The notes below the pieces were generated by a model that made no database searches, had not been told where the DNA came from, and saw only the letters and a list, made by a program, of their open reading frames with translations. Shown here in pieces: positions 16,006 to 24,596 of a stretch of 64,000 nt of DNA (position 1 is the stretch's first letter; the number at the start of each line of letters is the position of its first letter). Location of the stretch: positions 248,001-312,000 of the forward strand of contig NZ_JACHZB010000006.1 in assembly GCF_014193255.1 (NCBI RefSeq), written 5' to 3'. Position numbers and translations under genes: made by a program. The stretch is from Rhizobium sp. BK196. GTDB lineage: Bacteria; Pseudomonadota; Alphaproteobacteria; Rhizobiales; Rhizobiaceae.

Positions 16006-17586
16006 TTAGGCATTAAGCCAGACACGGCTGCCGATGTAGCCGTTGGACATATCATTGCCGATATCATCGACATATCCTTTCAGCGTTTTCGATGAGGCCA
16101 TGATGTAGTCGTTGAAGACGGGCAGGATCAGACCGCCATCATCTCGCACCATCAGCGCCAATTGCCGATAAAGCGCCTTGCGCTTGGCCTCATCGAGTTC
16201 AGACCGTGCCTGCAGAACCAATTTGTCGAAGTCCGGGCGCTTGAAACGCGTGTCGTTCCATTCTGCGGTCGACAGGTAGGAGGTGGAATAGCGCGAATCC
16301 TGGGTCGGACGACCGCCCCAGAATGAGGCGCAGAAGGGCTGCTTGTTCCAGACATTGGTCCAGTAGCCGTCTTCCGGTTCGCGCTTGACGTCGATCGTGA
16401 TGCCGGCCTTGCGCGCGCTTTGCTGGAATAGGATCGCCGCATCCACTGCGCCCGGAAAGGCTGCGTCTGACGTGAGCAGTTGAATCGAGCGGTCGAGACC
16501 CGATTTTTTGAAGTGGAACGCGGCCTTGTCCGGATCATAAGGGCGTTGCTCGATATCGGTTGGGGCGAGGGCGTAGTTGGAATTGACCGGATAGTCGTTG
16601 CCGATCGTTCCGTAGCCGCCCAGGACCTTGTCGAGGATCGCTTGACGATCGATGGCGTATTTCAGCGCAAGCCGAAGATCGGCATTGTCGAAGGGAGCCG
16701 TGTCGCAATGCATCAGGAAACAATAGAAGCCCTTGCCTGCATTACGGAGGATGTCAACGGTCGGTGCTCGCTGCAACATCGCGACGGTTTTGGGGTCGAC
16801 ATTGTTGACGAAATGGACCTGGCCGGAGGCAAGTGCGGCAACGCGGGCGGTGTTGTCGTTGATGACGAGGATTTCGACGCTGTCGACAAAGCCGCGGTCG
16901 GAGCGCCAATCCTTCGGGTTCTTCTCGAAGGTTGCGCGAACGCCCGGTTCGAAACTTTTTAAAATGTAAGGACCTGTACCGACGGCCGCCGCAGGCTTGT
17001 CGACCCCGCCCTTCGCCTGGATGATGAGGTGATAGTCTGTCAAAAGCAAAGGCAGGTCCGCATTGCCTTCCGAAAGTGTGAGGACAAGGTCGCCCGCTTT
17101 CTCTTCGATACCGGTGATAGAGGCCATGAGCCCCAGAGCACCCGACTGCGAATTCTTGTCCGCATGTCGCTTCAGTGTCGCGACGATGTCGGCCACGGTC
17201 ATCTTGCTACCGTCGTGAAACTGCACGTCGTTCCTGATCTTGAAAGTCCAGACGGATGCATCCGCCGATGGTGTCCATGACGTCGCCAGCGACGGCAAGG
17301 GTGCACCGGTCTTGGGGTCGGATTCGACGAGTGTGTCGCCCCAGAGACGGCCAATCACGAACAATACGGAGGCGCTGTAGGTCGCAGGGTCGAGGGCATC
17401 GCTGGTGGCGCCGCCTTTGAGGCCGAGCTTCAGATGACCACCGCGCTTCGCTTCCTGCGCGCGGGCATCGTGCGGCATCAGGAGGCCGGAGGTGAGGGCA
17501 GGCAAAGCGCCAAGCGCGACGGCGCCGCCCAGGAAGTGACGGCGGCCGATACTCAGAGGCGAAGATTGATCCTTTTGACGTGTCAT
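16006..17586 (-). CDS. ABC transporter substrate-binding protein, family 5 (peptide/opine type), copy 1
   Basis: This 526-residue periplasmic receptor has a twin-arginine signal (IGRRHFLGGAVALGALP) and a family-5 binding fold with KRGGHLKLGLKGG at the mature N-terminus. The ATG at 17586 is chosen over a TTG six codons upstream because AAGGGAAC lies just before it. That ribosome site is buried in an 8-bp hairpin (17591-17621). The protein is a clear paralog of the one at 22097-23686 along its whole length. It has no permease of its own, so it probably feeds the Dpp-type transporter at 18551-22006. The CocE hydrolase follows in the same operon, and an XRE regulator is divergent. Confidence 0.88.
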   Translation of the reverse strand: MTRQKDQSSPLSIGRRHFLGGAVALGALPALTSGLLMPHDARAQEAKRGGHLKLGLKGGATSDALDPATYSASVLFVIGRLWGDTLVESDPKTGAPLPSLATSWTPSADASVWTFKIRNDVQFHDGSKMTVADIVATLKRHADKNSQSGALGLMASITGIEEKAGDLVLTLSEGNADLPLLLTDYHLIIQAKGGVDKPAAAVGTGPYILKSFEPGVRATFEKNPKDWRSDRGFVDSVEILVINDNTARVAALASGQVHFVNNVDPKTVAMLQRAPTVDILRNAGKGFYCFLMHCDTAPFDNADLRLALKYAIDRQAILDKVLGGYGTIGNDYPVNSNYALAPTDIEQRPYDPDKAAFHFKKSGLDRSIQLLTSDAAFPGAVDAAILFQQSARKAGITIDVKREPEDGYWTNVWNKQPFCASFWGGRPTQDSRYSTSYLSTAEWNDTRFKRPDFDKLVLQARSELDEAKRKALYRQLALMVRDDGGLILPVFNDYIMASSKTLKGYVDDIGNDMSNGYIGSRVWLNA

Positions 17587-17590
17587 TGCA

Positions 17591-17621
17591 GTTCCCTTTT
17601 TCAATTTTATGAGAAGGGAAC
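17591..17621 (-). promoter_or_regulatory. Hairpin sequestering the ribosome site of binding protein 1
   Basis: In the minus-strand transcript GTTCCCTT (17621-17614) pairs perfectly with AAGGGAAC (17598-17591) across a 15-nt loop. The second arm is the Shine-Dalgarno sequence, ending four bases before the start codon at 17586. The structure should dampen translation unless opened by a ligand, protein, small RNA or temperature. Confidence 0.55.
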
Positions 17622-17650
17622 GTAGAGATCAGGGTGCTTCATGCAATTTC

Positions 17651-17682
17651 GCGACTTGACGCGTCTTTAAGCGAGTTTACGC
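17651..17682. promoter_or_regulatory. Direct-repeat operator candidate between XRE regulator and binding protein 1
   Basis: GCGACTTGACGC (17651-17662) and GCGAGTTTACGC (17671-17682) match at 10 of 12 bases with a 20-bp period. Each has GCG...CGC ends. They lie 26 bp before the XRE start codon and in the leader or promoter of the divergent gene, where an autoregulatory operator would be expected. Confidence 0.55.
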
Positions 17683-17707
17683 TACTATCATTAAGACGGA
17701 GCCGCCG

Positions 17708-18493
17708 ATGCCTCACCTCGTCGAGAACCTCAAGGTTGCCTGTGCCACGCAGCGCTCCATTTCGCATCTGTGCCGCGCGATCGATATCAACAGGCAGCAA
17801 TTCAATCGATATATCAACGGCCAGACGAGGCCATCTGCCCATAATCTCGCGCGCATAGCCAAGTATTTCGATCTCGACGCAGCCGACTTTAGTCTCGCTC
17901 CCAGGCTCTTTCGCGAGCGGCTTCGCAAACCGATTCTCGACCTCAATCAAAGTTCCGAACTGCTGAAGGCGTTCCCAGGAGATTTGACCTCGCTCCGGCG
18001 CCATATCGGCTATTTCCAGACCTATCATCGCTCACCGTCCTGGCCGGGAATGATTATCTGTTCGTGCAGCCGCATTGTGGAAAAAGGTGGGCTTGTGCAT
18101 GTCAAATCAATGGAGCGTCTGCGAGACCCTGGAAACGGCATCCAGCAGTTTTCAAAATACATTGGCCTTGCGGCCTTTTATCGAAACCGGATCTTCATTA
18201 CGGAGCGAGTCGTCGGCCCGAACCCGATACTGTCACAGACGATCCTCCTGCCATTCGACGCGTATCAGCGCATCTACCTGCGCGGGACGACCATGGGAGT
18301 CTCGTGGCGAAAGGAAAACCTTCCCTATGCGTCGCGGATGATCTGGCGCCATGTCGGCGCCGAGCCCAACCTGCGCGAGCTTCTGTCGCGCTGCGGACCA
18401 GTGCCGCTATCTTCACGCCAACTGCCACCGACGGTGCGCTCGTTCCTCGCAGATCCATCCGCGGAAGTGTATGCGGTGCCGGCAGAGTATTGA
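17708..18493 (+). CDS. XRE-family helix-turn-helix regulator
   Basis: The 261-residue product has an N-terminal HTH of the Cro/C1 type at about residues 5-62 (ISHLCRAIDINRQQFNRYINGQTRPS). A roughly 190-residue C-terminal domain I do not recognise follows and is likely to sense a ligand. It is divergent from the binding-protein/CocE operon and separated by a pair of 12-bp direct repeats. Control of that operon, and perhaps of the Dpp-type transporter downstream, is the simplest inference. The C-terminus has no membrane helix or phosphoacceptor motif. Confidence 0.8.
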   Translation: MPHLVENLKVACATQRSISHLCRAIDINRQQFNRYINGQTRPSAHNLARIAKYFDLDAADFSLAPRLFRERLRKPILDLNQSSELLKAFPGDLTSLRRHIGYFQTYHRSPSWPGMIICSCSRIVEKGGLVHVKSMERLRDPGNGIQQFSKYIGLAAFYRNRIFITERVVGPNPILSQTILLPFDAYQRIYLRGTTMGVSWRKENLPYASRMIWRHVGAEPNLRELLSRCGPVPLSSRQLPPTVRSFLADPSAEVYAVPAEY

Positions 18494-18550
18494 TGACACC
18501 GATTTGCGACGAAGCGATCAGATGCGGATGAGCGCGGCAAATTCCAGCCT

Positions 18551-20182
18551 TCAATTTCCAGCGCTTGCCATCTTCCGCGTCGTCAGTACCCGCTCCAGCC
18601 AGCCAATCTCCATCTCGGGCACAGATTTCAGCAACAGGTCGGTGTAATCGTCGAAGGGCGGCGATAGCGCTTGGGATTTGGGACCGAAGCGGACGAGCCT
18701 GCCGCGATGCATGACCGCGACGCTGTCGGCGATTGCGCGCACGATAGCGATGTCGTGAGTGATGAAGACGTAGGAGAGATGTTCCTCTTCCTGCAGCTTC
18801 AACAGCAGCTTCAGGATGCCTTCGGCAACCAGCGGGTCGAGTGCCGAGGTCGGCTCGTCGCACAGAATAAGCTCGGGTTTGGCGGCAAGAGCACGCGCAA
18901 TCGCCACCCGCTGCTTCTGGCCGCCTGAGAGCTCTGCCGGGTAGCGGTTCAAAAAGCCGTTGCCCATCTCGATCTGGTCGAGCAATTCCTTCACCCGAGC
19001 GGTCTTTTCGGCGCCTCTGAGGCCGTAGTAGAAGGTAAGCGGCCGCCCGATGATGTCGCGCACGGTCTGTCGGGGGTTCATCGCAGTGTCGGCCATCTGG
19101 TAGATGAGCTGGATGCGGCGCAGGTCATCGCGCGGGCGGCGTCTGAGGTCGGGCGTCAAAGGCTTTCCGGCGAAGGAAATCTTGCCTGCGGTCGGTGCCA
19201 ACAGCCCGGTGATGGCGCGGGCGAGCGTCGACTTCCCTGAGCCCGACTCGCCGACGATTGCCAGCGTCTGCCCCTTCGGGACATGCAGGCTGACATCGTT
19301 GAGGACCTTGAAGCCATTGGAATATTCCGCACTGACGTTTTCGACTTTCAACAATGCGTCGGACTGGTCGGCCGCTTCCTGTCGCAGCGTCTGGCGCACG
19401 TTGACGAGGGCGCGGGTATAATCCTCCCGTGGTTCTTCGATGATCTGCTGAACACTGCCGTATTCCACCGTCTTGCCATGGCGCAGCACCATGATGTCGT
19501 CGGAGATCTGAGCGACGACGGCGAGATCATGGGTGATATAGAGGGCAGCCGTATGGGTTGCCTCGATCGCATGCTTGATTGCCGCCAGCACGTCGATCTG
19601 AGTGGTGACGTCAAGTGCCGTCGTCGGTTCGTCGAAAACGATCAGTTCGGGGTTGGAACAAAGCGCCATCGCCGTCATGGCGCGCTGTAACTGGCCGCCC
19701 GAAACCTGATGCGGGAAGCGTTCGCCAAAACTTTCGGGATGGGGAAGGCCAAGCACCTGAAACAGATAGAGCGCTCGCTTTTTCGCCTCCTGTTTGCTCA
19801 TCAGCCCGTGTTTGACGGAAGCCTCGATCACCTGGTCACCGAGCCGGTGGGCAGGATTGAAGGCGGCCGCGGCCGACTGAGCCACATAGCAGACGCGGGC
19901 GCCGCGGATATGCCTGATGCCACTCCTGCCAAGGCCAAGAATATTGTCGCCATCGAGCAGCACCTCTCCGCCGGTGATCTCGGCACCGCCCCGACCATAG
20001 GCAAGTGCCGAGAGCCCGATCGTCGACTTGCCGGCACCGGATTCGCCGATCAGACCGAGCACCCGGCCTTTCTGCAAATCAAAGGAAACGCCATCGACGA
20101 TGGTCACGCGCTTAGGTGCCTCGCCCGGCGGATAGCTGGTGGCTTCGATCTTGAGATTGCGGACGGAAAGAAGATCAGGCAT
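18551..20182 (-). CDS. Dipeptide-type ABC transporter, fused double ATP-binding protein (DppD-DppF)
   Basis: The 543-residue protein joins two ATPase domains that are separate in the classical Dpp system. The first has GESGAGKST, VSGGQLQRAM and VFDEPTTALD. The second has GESGSGKST, LSGGQKQRVAIARAL and CDEPTSALD. An ATG at 20182 with GGGAGG eight bases upstream is preferred over a GTG two codons earlier. It overlaps the DppC-like gene by eight bases. It would power both permeases for peptides, opines or quaternary amines delivered by either binding protein. Confidence 0.88.
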   Translation of the reverse strand: MPDLLSVRNLKIEATSYPPGEAPKRVTIVDGVSFDLQKGRVLGLIGESGAGKSTIGLSALAYGRGGAEITGGEVLLDGDNILGLGRSGIRHIRGARVCYVAQSAAAAFNPAHRLGDQVIEASVKHGLMSKQEAKKRALYLFQVLGLPHPESFGERFPHQVSGGQLQRAMTAMALCSNPELIVFDEPTTALDVTTQIDVLAAIKHAIEATHTAALYITHDLAVVAQISDDIMVLRHGKTVEYGSVQQIIEEPREDYTRALVNVRQTLRQEAADQSDALLKVENVSAEYSNGFKVLNDVSLHVPKGQTLAIVGESGSGKSTLARAITGLLAPTAGKISFAGKPLTPDLRRRPRDDLRRIQLIYQMADTAMNPRQTVRDIIGRPLTFYYGLRGAEKTARVKELLDQIEMGNGFLNRYPAELSGGQKQRVAIARALAAKPELILCDEPTSALDPLVAEGILKLLLKLQEEEHLSYVFITHDIAIVRAIADSVAVMHRGRLVRFGPKSQALSPPFDDYTDLLLKSVPEMEIGWLERVLTTRKMASAGN

Positions 20183-21002
20183 CGCCACGCCCTCCCTTGA
20201 GGCTGGATGTTCGTTTCAAAAGCCAGTCGACAACCAGATTGACGCAGACTGCAAGGATGGCAATCGCGCTGCCCGGCACGAGCGCTGCCGAAATACCGAA
20301 GATGATGCCGTCCTTATTGTCCTTGACCATACCGCCCCAGTCCGCCGACGGCGGCTGGATGCCGAGGCCGAGGAAGGACAAGGTCGAGAGAAAGAGGATC
20401 GAAAAGGCAAATCGCAGGCCGAACTCGGCCAGCAGCGGCGTCAGCGTGTTCGGGAGGATCTCGCGGAAGATGATCCAGAGTTTTCCTTCGCCGCGAAGTT
20501 TGGCCGCCTCGACGAATTCCATGACCGCGACATCGAGGGCCACGGCACGGCCGAGACGATAGACGCGGGTGGAATCAAGGATTGCCATGACGAGGATCAG
20601 CACGATGATGTTCTGTGGCAGCACTGCCAGGACCACGAGCGCGAAGATCAGCGTCGGGATCGACATCATTAGGTCGTTGAAGCGCGAGAAGACCATATCG
20701 ATCAGTCCGCGCGAGACGGCTGCCGTAAAGCTCAGGACGACGCCGAGCGAAAAGGAGATGACGGTTGCGGCAAGCGCCACGAAAAGCGTCGTACGTGCGC
20801 CGTAGATCAGCCGAGAGAGAATGTCGCGGCCGAGATTGTCGAGGCCGAAGACATATTGGGCATCCGGCATCTGCCAGACGCTGCCGACGACTTCGGTCTC
20901 CCCGTAGGGAGCGATGAAGGGTGCGAAGAGAGCGAAGACGAAGGCAATCGCGATGCCGCTCATGCCGATCCAGGCGGTGATGGGGATATCTCTCAATCTC
21001 AT
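20175..21002 (-). CDS. Dipeptide-type ABC transporter permease (DppC type)
   Basis: This 275-residue inner-membrane permease has an N-terminal helix (AWIGMSGIAIAFVFALFAPF) and a family motif GLDNLGRDILSRLIYGARTT. The coupling loop FVEAAKLRGEGKLWIIFREI contacts the ATPase. It overlaps its neighbours on both sides, four bases with the DppB-like gene and eight with the ATPase, so the three are translationally coupled. Confidence 0.88.
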   Translation of the reverse strand: MRLRDIPITAWIGMSGIAIAFVFALFAPFIAPYGETEVVGSVWQMPDAQYVFGLDNLGRDILSRLIYGARTTLFVALAATVISFSLGVVLSFTAAVSRGLIDMVFSRFNDLMMSIPTLIFALVVLAVLPQNIIVLILVMAILDSTRVYRLGRAVALDVAVMEFVEAAKLRGEGKLWIIFREILPNTLTPLLAEFGLRFAFSILFLSTLSFLGLGIQPPSADWGGMVKDNKDGIIFGISAALVPGSAIAILAVCVNLVVDWLLKRTSSLKGGRGDA

Positions 21003-22006
21003 CTTGGATGCCTCAGCCGGGGGTTGGCAATGATGGCGAGAATGTCGGCCAGCATGTTGAGGAAGATATAGACGGCCGCAAAGATCAGACCGCAGGCCTG
21101 AACCACCGGCATGTCGCGCACCGTCACGGCATCGACCATATACTGGCCCATGCCGGGATAGACGAAAACCACCTCGACGACGACCACGCCGACCACCAGA
21201 TAGGCGAGGTTCAGCGCCACGACGTTGATGATCGGCGCAAGCGCGTTCGGTGCGGCATGCTTGACTATCGAGCGAAACGCCGAAAGGCCCTTCAGCTCTG
21301 CCGTCTCCATATAGGCCGACGACATGACCGAGAGGATTGCTGCGCGTGTCATGCGCATCATGTGGGCCAGCACGACGAGAACGAGGGTCGCCGTCGGCAG
21401 GGCAATCGCCTTCAGCCGGTCGGCGAAGCTCATGCTCTCATAGACGGTGGCAGGAAAGGTCGCGACGCCGAACTTCACTGCAAAAAACATGATCAGCAGG
21501 TAGCCGACGAAGAATTCTGGCAACGAAATCGCCGCCAGCGAAATGATGTTGATGATCTTGTCCGGCAGGCGGCCCCGAAAATGCACGGAAACCATGCCAA
21601 GGCCGACGGCAAGCGGCACGGAGATCAGTGCGGCAAAGCCCGCCAGAAACAGCGAATTGCCGAGCCGCTTGCCGATCTGTTCGCTGACGGAGTTCTTGCT
21701 GGCCCAGGATGTACCGAAATCCCCTTGCACGGCATTGCCCAGCCACTCGACATATCGTGTCATCACCGGCCGGTCGAGGCCGAGATCCTTGCGGATATTG
21801 GCAACCGCCTGCGGCGTTGCCGACTGGCCGAGATAAGTCGTGGCGAAATCGCCGGGAAGGGCTTCCAGACCGCCGAAAATGAGGATGGAGACGGCAAAGA
21901 GCAGGATAATGCTGAGCACGAAGCGCTCGAGAATGAGGGCAAGCAGCGGAAAACGCTGCCGGAACCTGAGACCGGGCAGGATATTGCCTGAGGTCGGACT
22001 GGACAT
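20999..22006 (-). CDS. Dipeptide-type ABC transporter permease (DppB type)
   Basis: The 335-residue permease has an N-terminal helix (SIILLFAVSILIFGGLEALPGD) and the usual large periplasmic loop with LGLDRPVMTRYVEWLGNAVQGD removed to parts here. The EAA-type loop is seen as METAELKGLSAFRSI. It is the first membrane gene after binding protein 2, separated by a stem-loop, and pairs with the DppC-like subunit to form the pore. Confidence 0.88.
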   Translation of the reverse strand: MSSPTSGNILPGLRFRQRFPLLALILERFVLSIILLFAVSILIFGGLEALPGDFATTYLGQSATPQAVANIRKDLGLDRPVMTRYVEWLGNAVQGDFGTSWASKNSVSEQIGKRLGNSLFLAGFAALISVPLAVGLGMVSVHFRGRLPDKIINIISLAAISLPEFFVGYLLIMFFAVKFGVATFPATVYESMSFADRLKAIALPTATLVLVVLAHMMRMTRAAILSVMSSAYMETAELKGLSAFRSIVKHAAPNALAPIINVVALNLAYLVVGVVVVEVVFVYPGMGQYMVDAVTVRDMPVVQACGLIFAAVYIFLNMLADILAIIANPRLRHPR

Positions 22007-22035
22007 GGTGATGGCCTCGCGCTGAAACGTCAGGA

Positions 22036-22059
22036 GACCGCGGGTTTTGTCCCACGGTC
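22036..22059 (-). other. Stem-loop between binding protein 2 and the permeases
   Basis: GACCGCGGG (22036-22044) and CCCACGGTC (22051-22059) form a 9-bp stem with one mismatch and a 6-nt loop. The position matches that of the stem-loop at 4165-4196 in the sugar-type operon, so both probably raise receptor expression over permease. Confidence 0.5.
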
Positions 22060-22096
22060 CCGGCTTGCCTGGAGATCGGAAGGCAGACGCCCGGCG

Positions 22097-23686
22097 TCAG
22101 GCCTCCAGCCAGACGCGGGTTGCGACATAGCCGTTCGACATGTCGTTGCCGATGTCGTGGACGTAGCCCTTCACCTGCTTGGTGGAGGCGTTCACGAAGT
22201 CGTTGAACATCGGCAGGATGACGCCGCCCTCGTCGCGCACCATCATCGCCATCGACCGATAGAGCTCCTTGCGCTTGGCCTCGTCGAGTTCGGAGCGCGC
22301 CTGGAGAAGCAGCTTATCGAAATCCGGACGCTTGAAGCGGGTGTCGTTCCAGTCGGCCGTCGACAGATAGGCGGTGGAATACATCTGATCCTGCGTCGGG
22401 CGACCACCCCAGTAGGAGGTCGAGAAAGGCTGCACGTTCCAGACGTTCGTCCAATATCCGTCGCCGGGCTCGCGCTTGACCTCTATCTCGATGCCGGCTT
22501 TCTTGCAGCTTTCCTGGTAAAGCACGGCCGCATCGACGGCACCGGGGAAGGCAACCTCCGAGGTGCGCAGCAGAACCGAGCCGCTATGGCCGGATTTCTT
22601 GTAGTGGAAGGCCGCCTTGTCCGGATCGTAGGCGCGCTGCTCGATCCCTTCGGGAAAGAGCGCGTAGGTGCTGTTGATCGGGAAGTCGTTGCCGACTTTG
22701 CCGTAGCCGCCGAGGATCTTCTGCACCATGGTTTCGCGGTCCATGGCGTATTTGAGCGCGAGACGCAGGTCGTTATTGTCGAACGGCGCCTTGTCGCAAT
22801 GCATGATGAAGACATAGTGGCCGCGCCCGGCAGTCGAAAGGATCTCGACGTTCGGTGCTCGCTTCAAAAGGTCGACCGTCTTCGGATCGACGCGGTTGAT
22901 GTAGTGCACCTGGCCGGACGAGAGAGCGGCGATGCGCGCCGTTGCGTCGTTCATGCCGATGATTTCGATGGAATCGACATAACCACGATCGGTGCGCCAG
23001 TCGTCCTTGTTCTTTTCGAAAGTGGCGCGCACGCCAGGCTCGAAGCTCGTGAGTTTGTACGGACCGGTACCGATCGAGGCGAGCGGATCGTCGACACCGC
23101 CATTCGGCTGGATGACCAGATGATAGTCGGTCAAGAGCAGCGGCATATCCGCATTGCCTTCCGAAAGCGTCAGTACGAGGTTGCCGCCGTCGGCCTTGAT
23201 TTCCTTGATCGAGCCGAGGACTCCGAGCGCGCCGGATTCCGATGCCTTGTCGGTATGACGCTTGAGTGTCGCAACCACATCATCGATCGTCATTTCCTTG
23301 CCGTTGTGAAACTTGACGCCCTTGCGGATCTTGAAGGTCCAGGTCGCCGCATCCTTCGACGGTTCCCAGGATTCGGCAAGCGCCGGTACGGCAGCACCCG
23401 TCAGCGGGTCGGATTCGACAAGCATGTCGCCCCAGCAGCGACCGACGCAGAACATGAACTGCGACAGAAATTTCGCCGGGTCCTTGGAGTCGGTTGCAGC
23501 CCCGCCCTCCAGGCCAAGCTTCAGGTGACCGCCACGCTTCGGTTCGGCGGCTTCGGCACTTTCGGTGAAGAGCTTGTCGGCAACGGCAAGCGTCAGGCCG
23601 GCTGCCATGGCGCGCCCCAGGAATTCGCGGCGGCTGAGGCCACCGGCGGTCACCCGGCTTGCGAGATATTTCGTGTAATCGTTCAT
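22097..23686 (-). CDS. ABC transporter substrate-binding protein, family 5, copy 2
   Basis: The 529-residue receptor has a twin-arginine signal (LSRREFLGRAMAAGLTLAVA) and a mature start EPKRGGHLKLGLEGGA. It is paralogous to the protein at 16006-17586 over its full length, sharing long identical stretches such as LTLSEGNAD, EPGVRATFEKN and FKRPDFDKL. The start at 23686 is set by the GAAGGAGAAGGGGA ribosome site; an upstream in-frame ATG would add a non-secretory leader. It is in line with the carnitine catabolic genes and the Dpp-type permeases, so a quaternary amine or its ester is the likely ligand. Confidence 0.9.
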   Translation of the reverse strand: MNDYTKYLASRVTAGGLSRREFLGRAMAAGLTLAVADKLFTESAEAAEPKRGGHLKLGLEGGAATDSKDPAKFLSQFMFCVGRCWGDMLVESDPLTGAAVPALAESWEPSKDAATWTFKIRKGVKFHNGKEMTIDDVVATLKRHTDKASESGALGVLGSIKEIKADGGNLVLTLSEGNADMPLLLTDYHLVIQPNGGVDDPLASIGTGPYKLTSFEPGVRATFEKNKDDWRTDRGYVDSIEIIGMNDATARIAALSSGQVHYINRVDPKTVDLLKRAPNVEILSTAGRGHYVFIMHCDKAPFDNNDLRLALKYAMDRETMVQKILGGYGKVGNDFPINSTYALFPEGIEQRAYDPDKAAFHYKKSGHSGSVLLRTSEVAFPGAVDAAVLYQESCKKAGIEIEVKREPGDGYWTNVWNVQPFSTSYWGGRPTQDQMYSTAYLSTADWNDTRFKRPDFDKLLLQARSELDEAKRKELYRSMAMMVRDEGGVILPMFNDFVNASTKQVKGYVHDIGNDMSNGYVATRVWLEA

Positions 23687-23807
23687 TCCCCTTCTCCTTC
23701 TTATGGTGCGTTGACTTCGATTTTTGGGCATAATCCCCGAGCGGTTTCCTCTTCCGTCCGAGGTGCCCGCACGCTTGCGGGAAGATGATGCGGTTGCCGC
23801 CGCCTTG

Positions 23808-24590
23808 TTACCGTCCTTTCCAGATAGGGCTTCGTTTCTCGGCGAAAGCCCGTGCGCCTTCCAATTGGTCCTCGCTCGAGTAAAGCCGGTCGACCGTTGC
23901 AAACTGCCGTTTGGTGATCTTGTTCATGGCAGTCTGGAAGGTCGAACCCTCCGATTCACGGACGATTTCCTTGATTGCCGCGTAGACAAGCGGCGGCCCG
24001 CTTTCGAGCAGGCGGGCAAGATTCCAAGCCCGGTCCATCAGCTTGTCCGCTGGCAGGATTTCGTTGACGAAACCCCAGCGGTTCGCTTCCTGAACGTCCA
24101 GCCAGCGGCCAGTCAAAAGCATGTCCATGGCGATATGATAGGGGATGCGCTTTGGTAGCTTCACCGAGGCGGCATCGGCAACCGTGCCGGAGCGGATTTC
24201 CGGAAGTGCGAAGGTCGCATGTTCGGCGGCGAGGATCAGGTCGGCAGAGAGCGCGATCTCCAGCCCGCCGCCGCAACAGATGCCGTTGACGGCACAGATG
24301 ACCGGCTTGTTGAGATCTCGCAGTTCCTGCAGCCCGCCGAAACCGCCGACCCCATAGTCTCCGTCGACCGCGTCGCCTGCCGCGGCAGCCTTCAGGTCCC
24401 ATCCGGCACAAAAGAATTTCTCGCCTGCGCCGGAGATGATTGCGACGCGGAGTGCGGGGTCGTCGCGGAAATCACGGAATATCAGTCCCATGGCGCGGCT
24501 GGTCGCAAGGTCGATGGCGTTCGCCTTCGGCCGGTCGATGATGACTTCCAGCACTGCGCCGACCCGTCGGGTCCGAATGGGCTCGCTCAA
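23808..24590 (-). CDS. caiD: Carnitinyl-CoA dehydratase / crotonobetainyl-CoA hydratase
   Basis: The 260-residue enzyme is a crotonase with strong resemblance to CaiD: CAGWDLKAAAAGD, the oxyanion region GICCGGGLEIALSAD, LPEIRSG and the tail EGARAFAEKRSPIWKGR. It would interconvert L-carnitinyl-CoA and crotonobetainyl-CoA in the cytosol. It starts six bases after the CoA-ligase gene, with the acyl-CoA dehydrogenase just upstream. This gives the three enzymes needed for a CoA-linked carnitine/crotonobetaine/gamma-butyrobetaine route. No CaiB-type CoA transferase is present. Confidence 0.87.
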   Translation of the reverse strand: MSEPIRTRRVGAVLEVIIDRPKANAIDLATSRAMGLIFRDFRDDPALRVAIISGAGEKFFCAGWDLKAAAAGDAVDGDYGVGGFGGLQELRDLNKPVICAVNGICCGGGLEIALSADLILAAEHATFALPEIRSGTVADAASVKLPKRIPYHIAMDMLLTGRWLDVQEANRWGFVNEILPADKLMDRAWNLARLLESGPPLVYAAIKEIVRESEGSTFQTAMNKITKRQFATVDRLYSSEDQLEGARAFAEKRSPIWKGR

Positions 24591-24596
24591 CCTATG

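Noticed and set aside
23766..23781. Terminator between caiD and binding protein 2
   Set aside because: A 6-bp CCCGCA/TGCGGG hairpin is present, but it is short and lacks a T-tract, so I do not call it a terminator.
22157..23788. A 543-codon open frame opposite binding protein 2
   Set aside because: No recognisable domain, no ribosome site, and it covers a clear family-5 binding protein on the other strand. Similar mirrors at 25071-26645 and 26694-28283 were rejected for the same reason.
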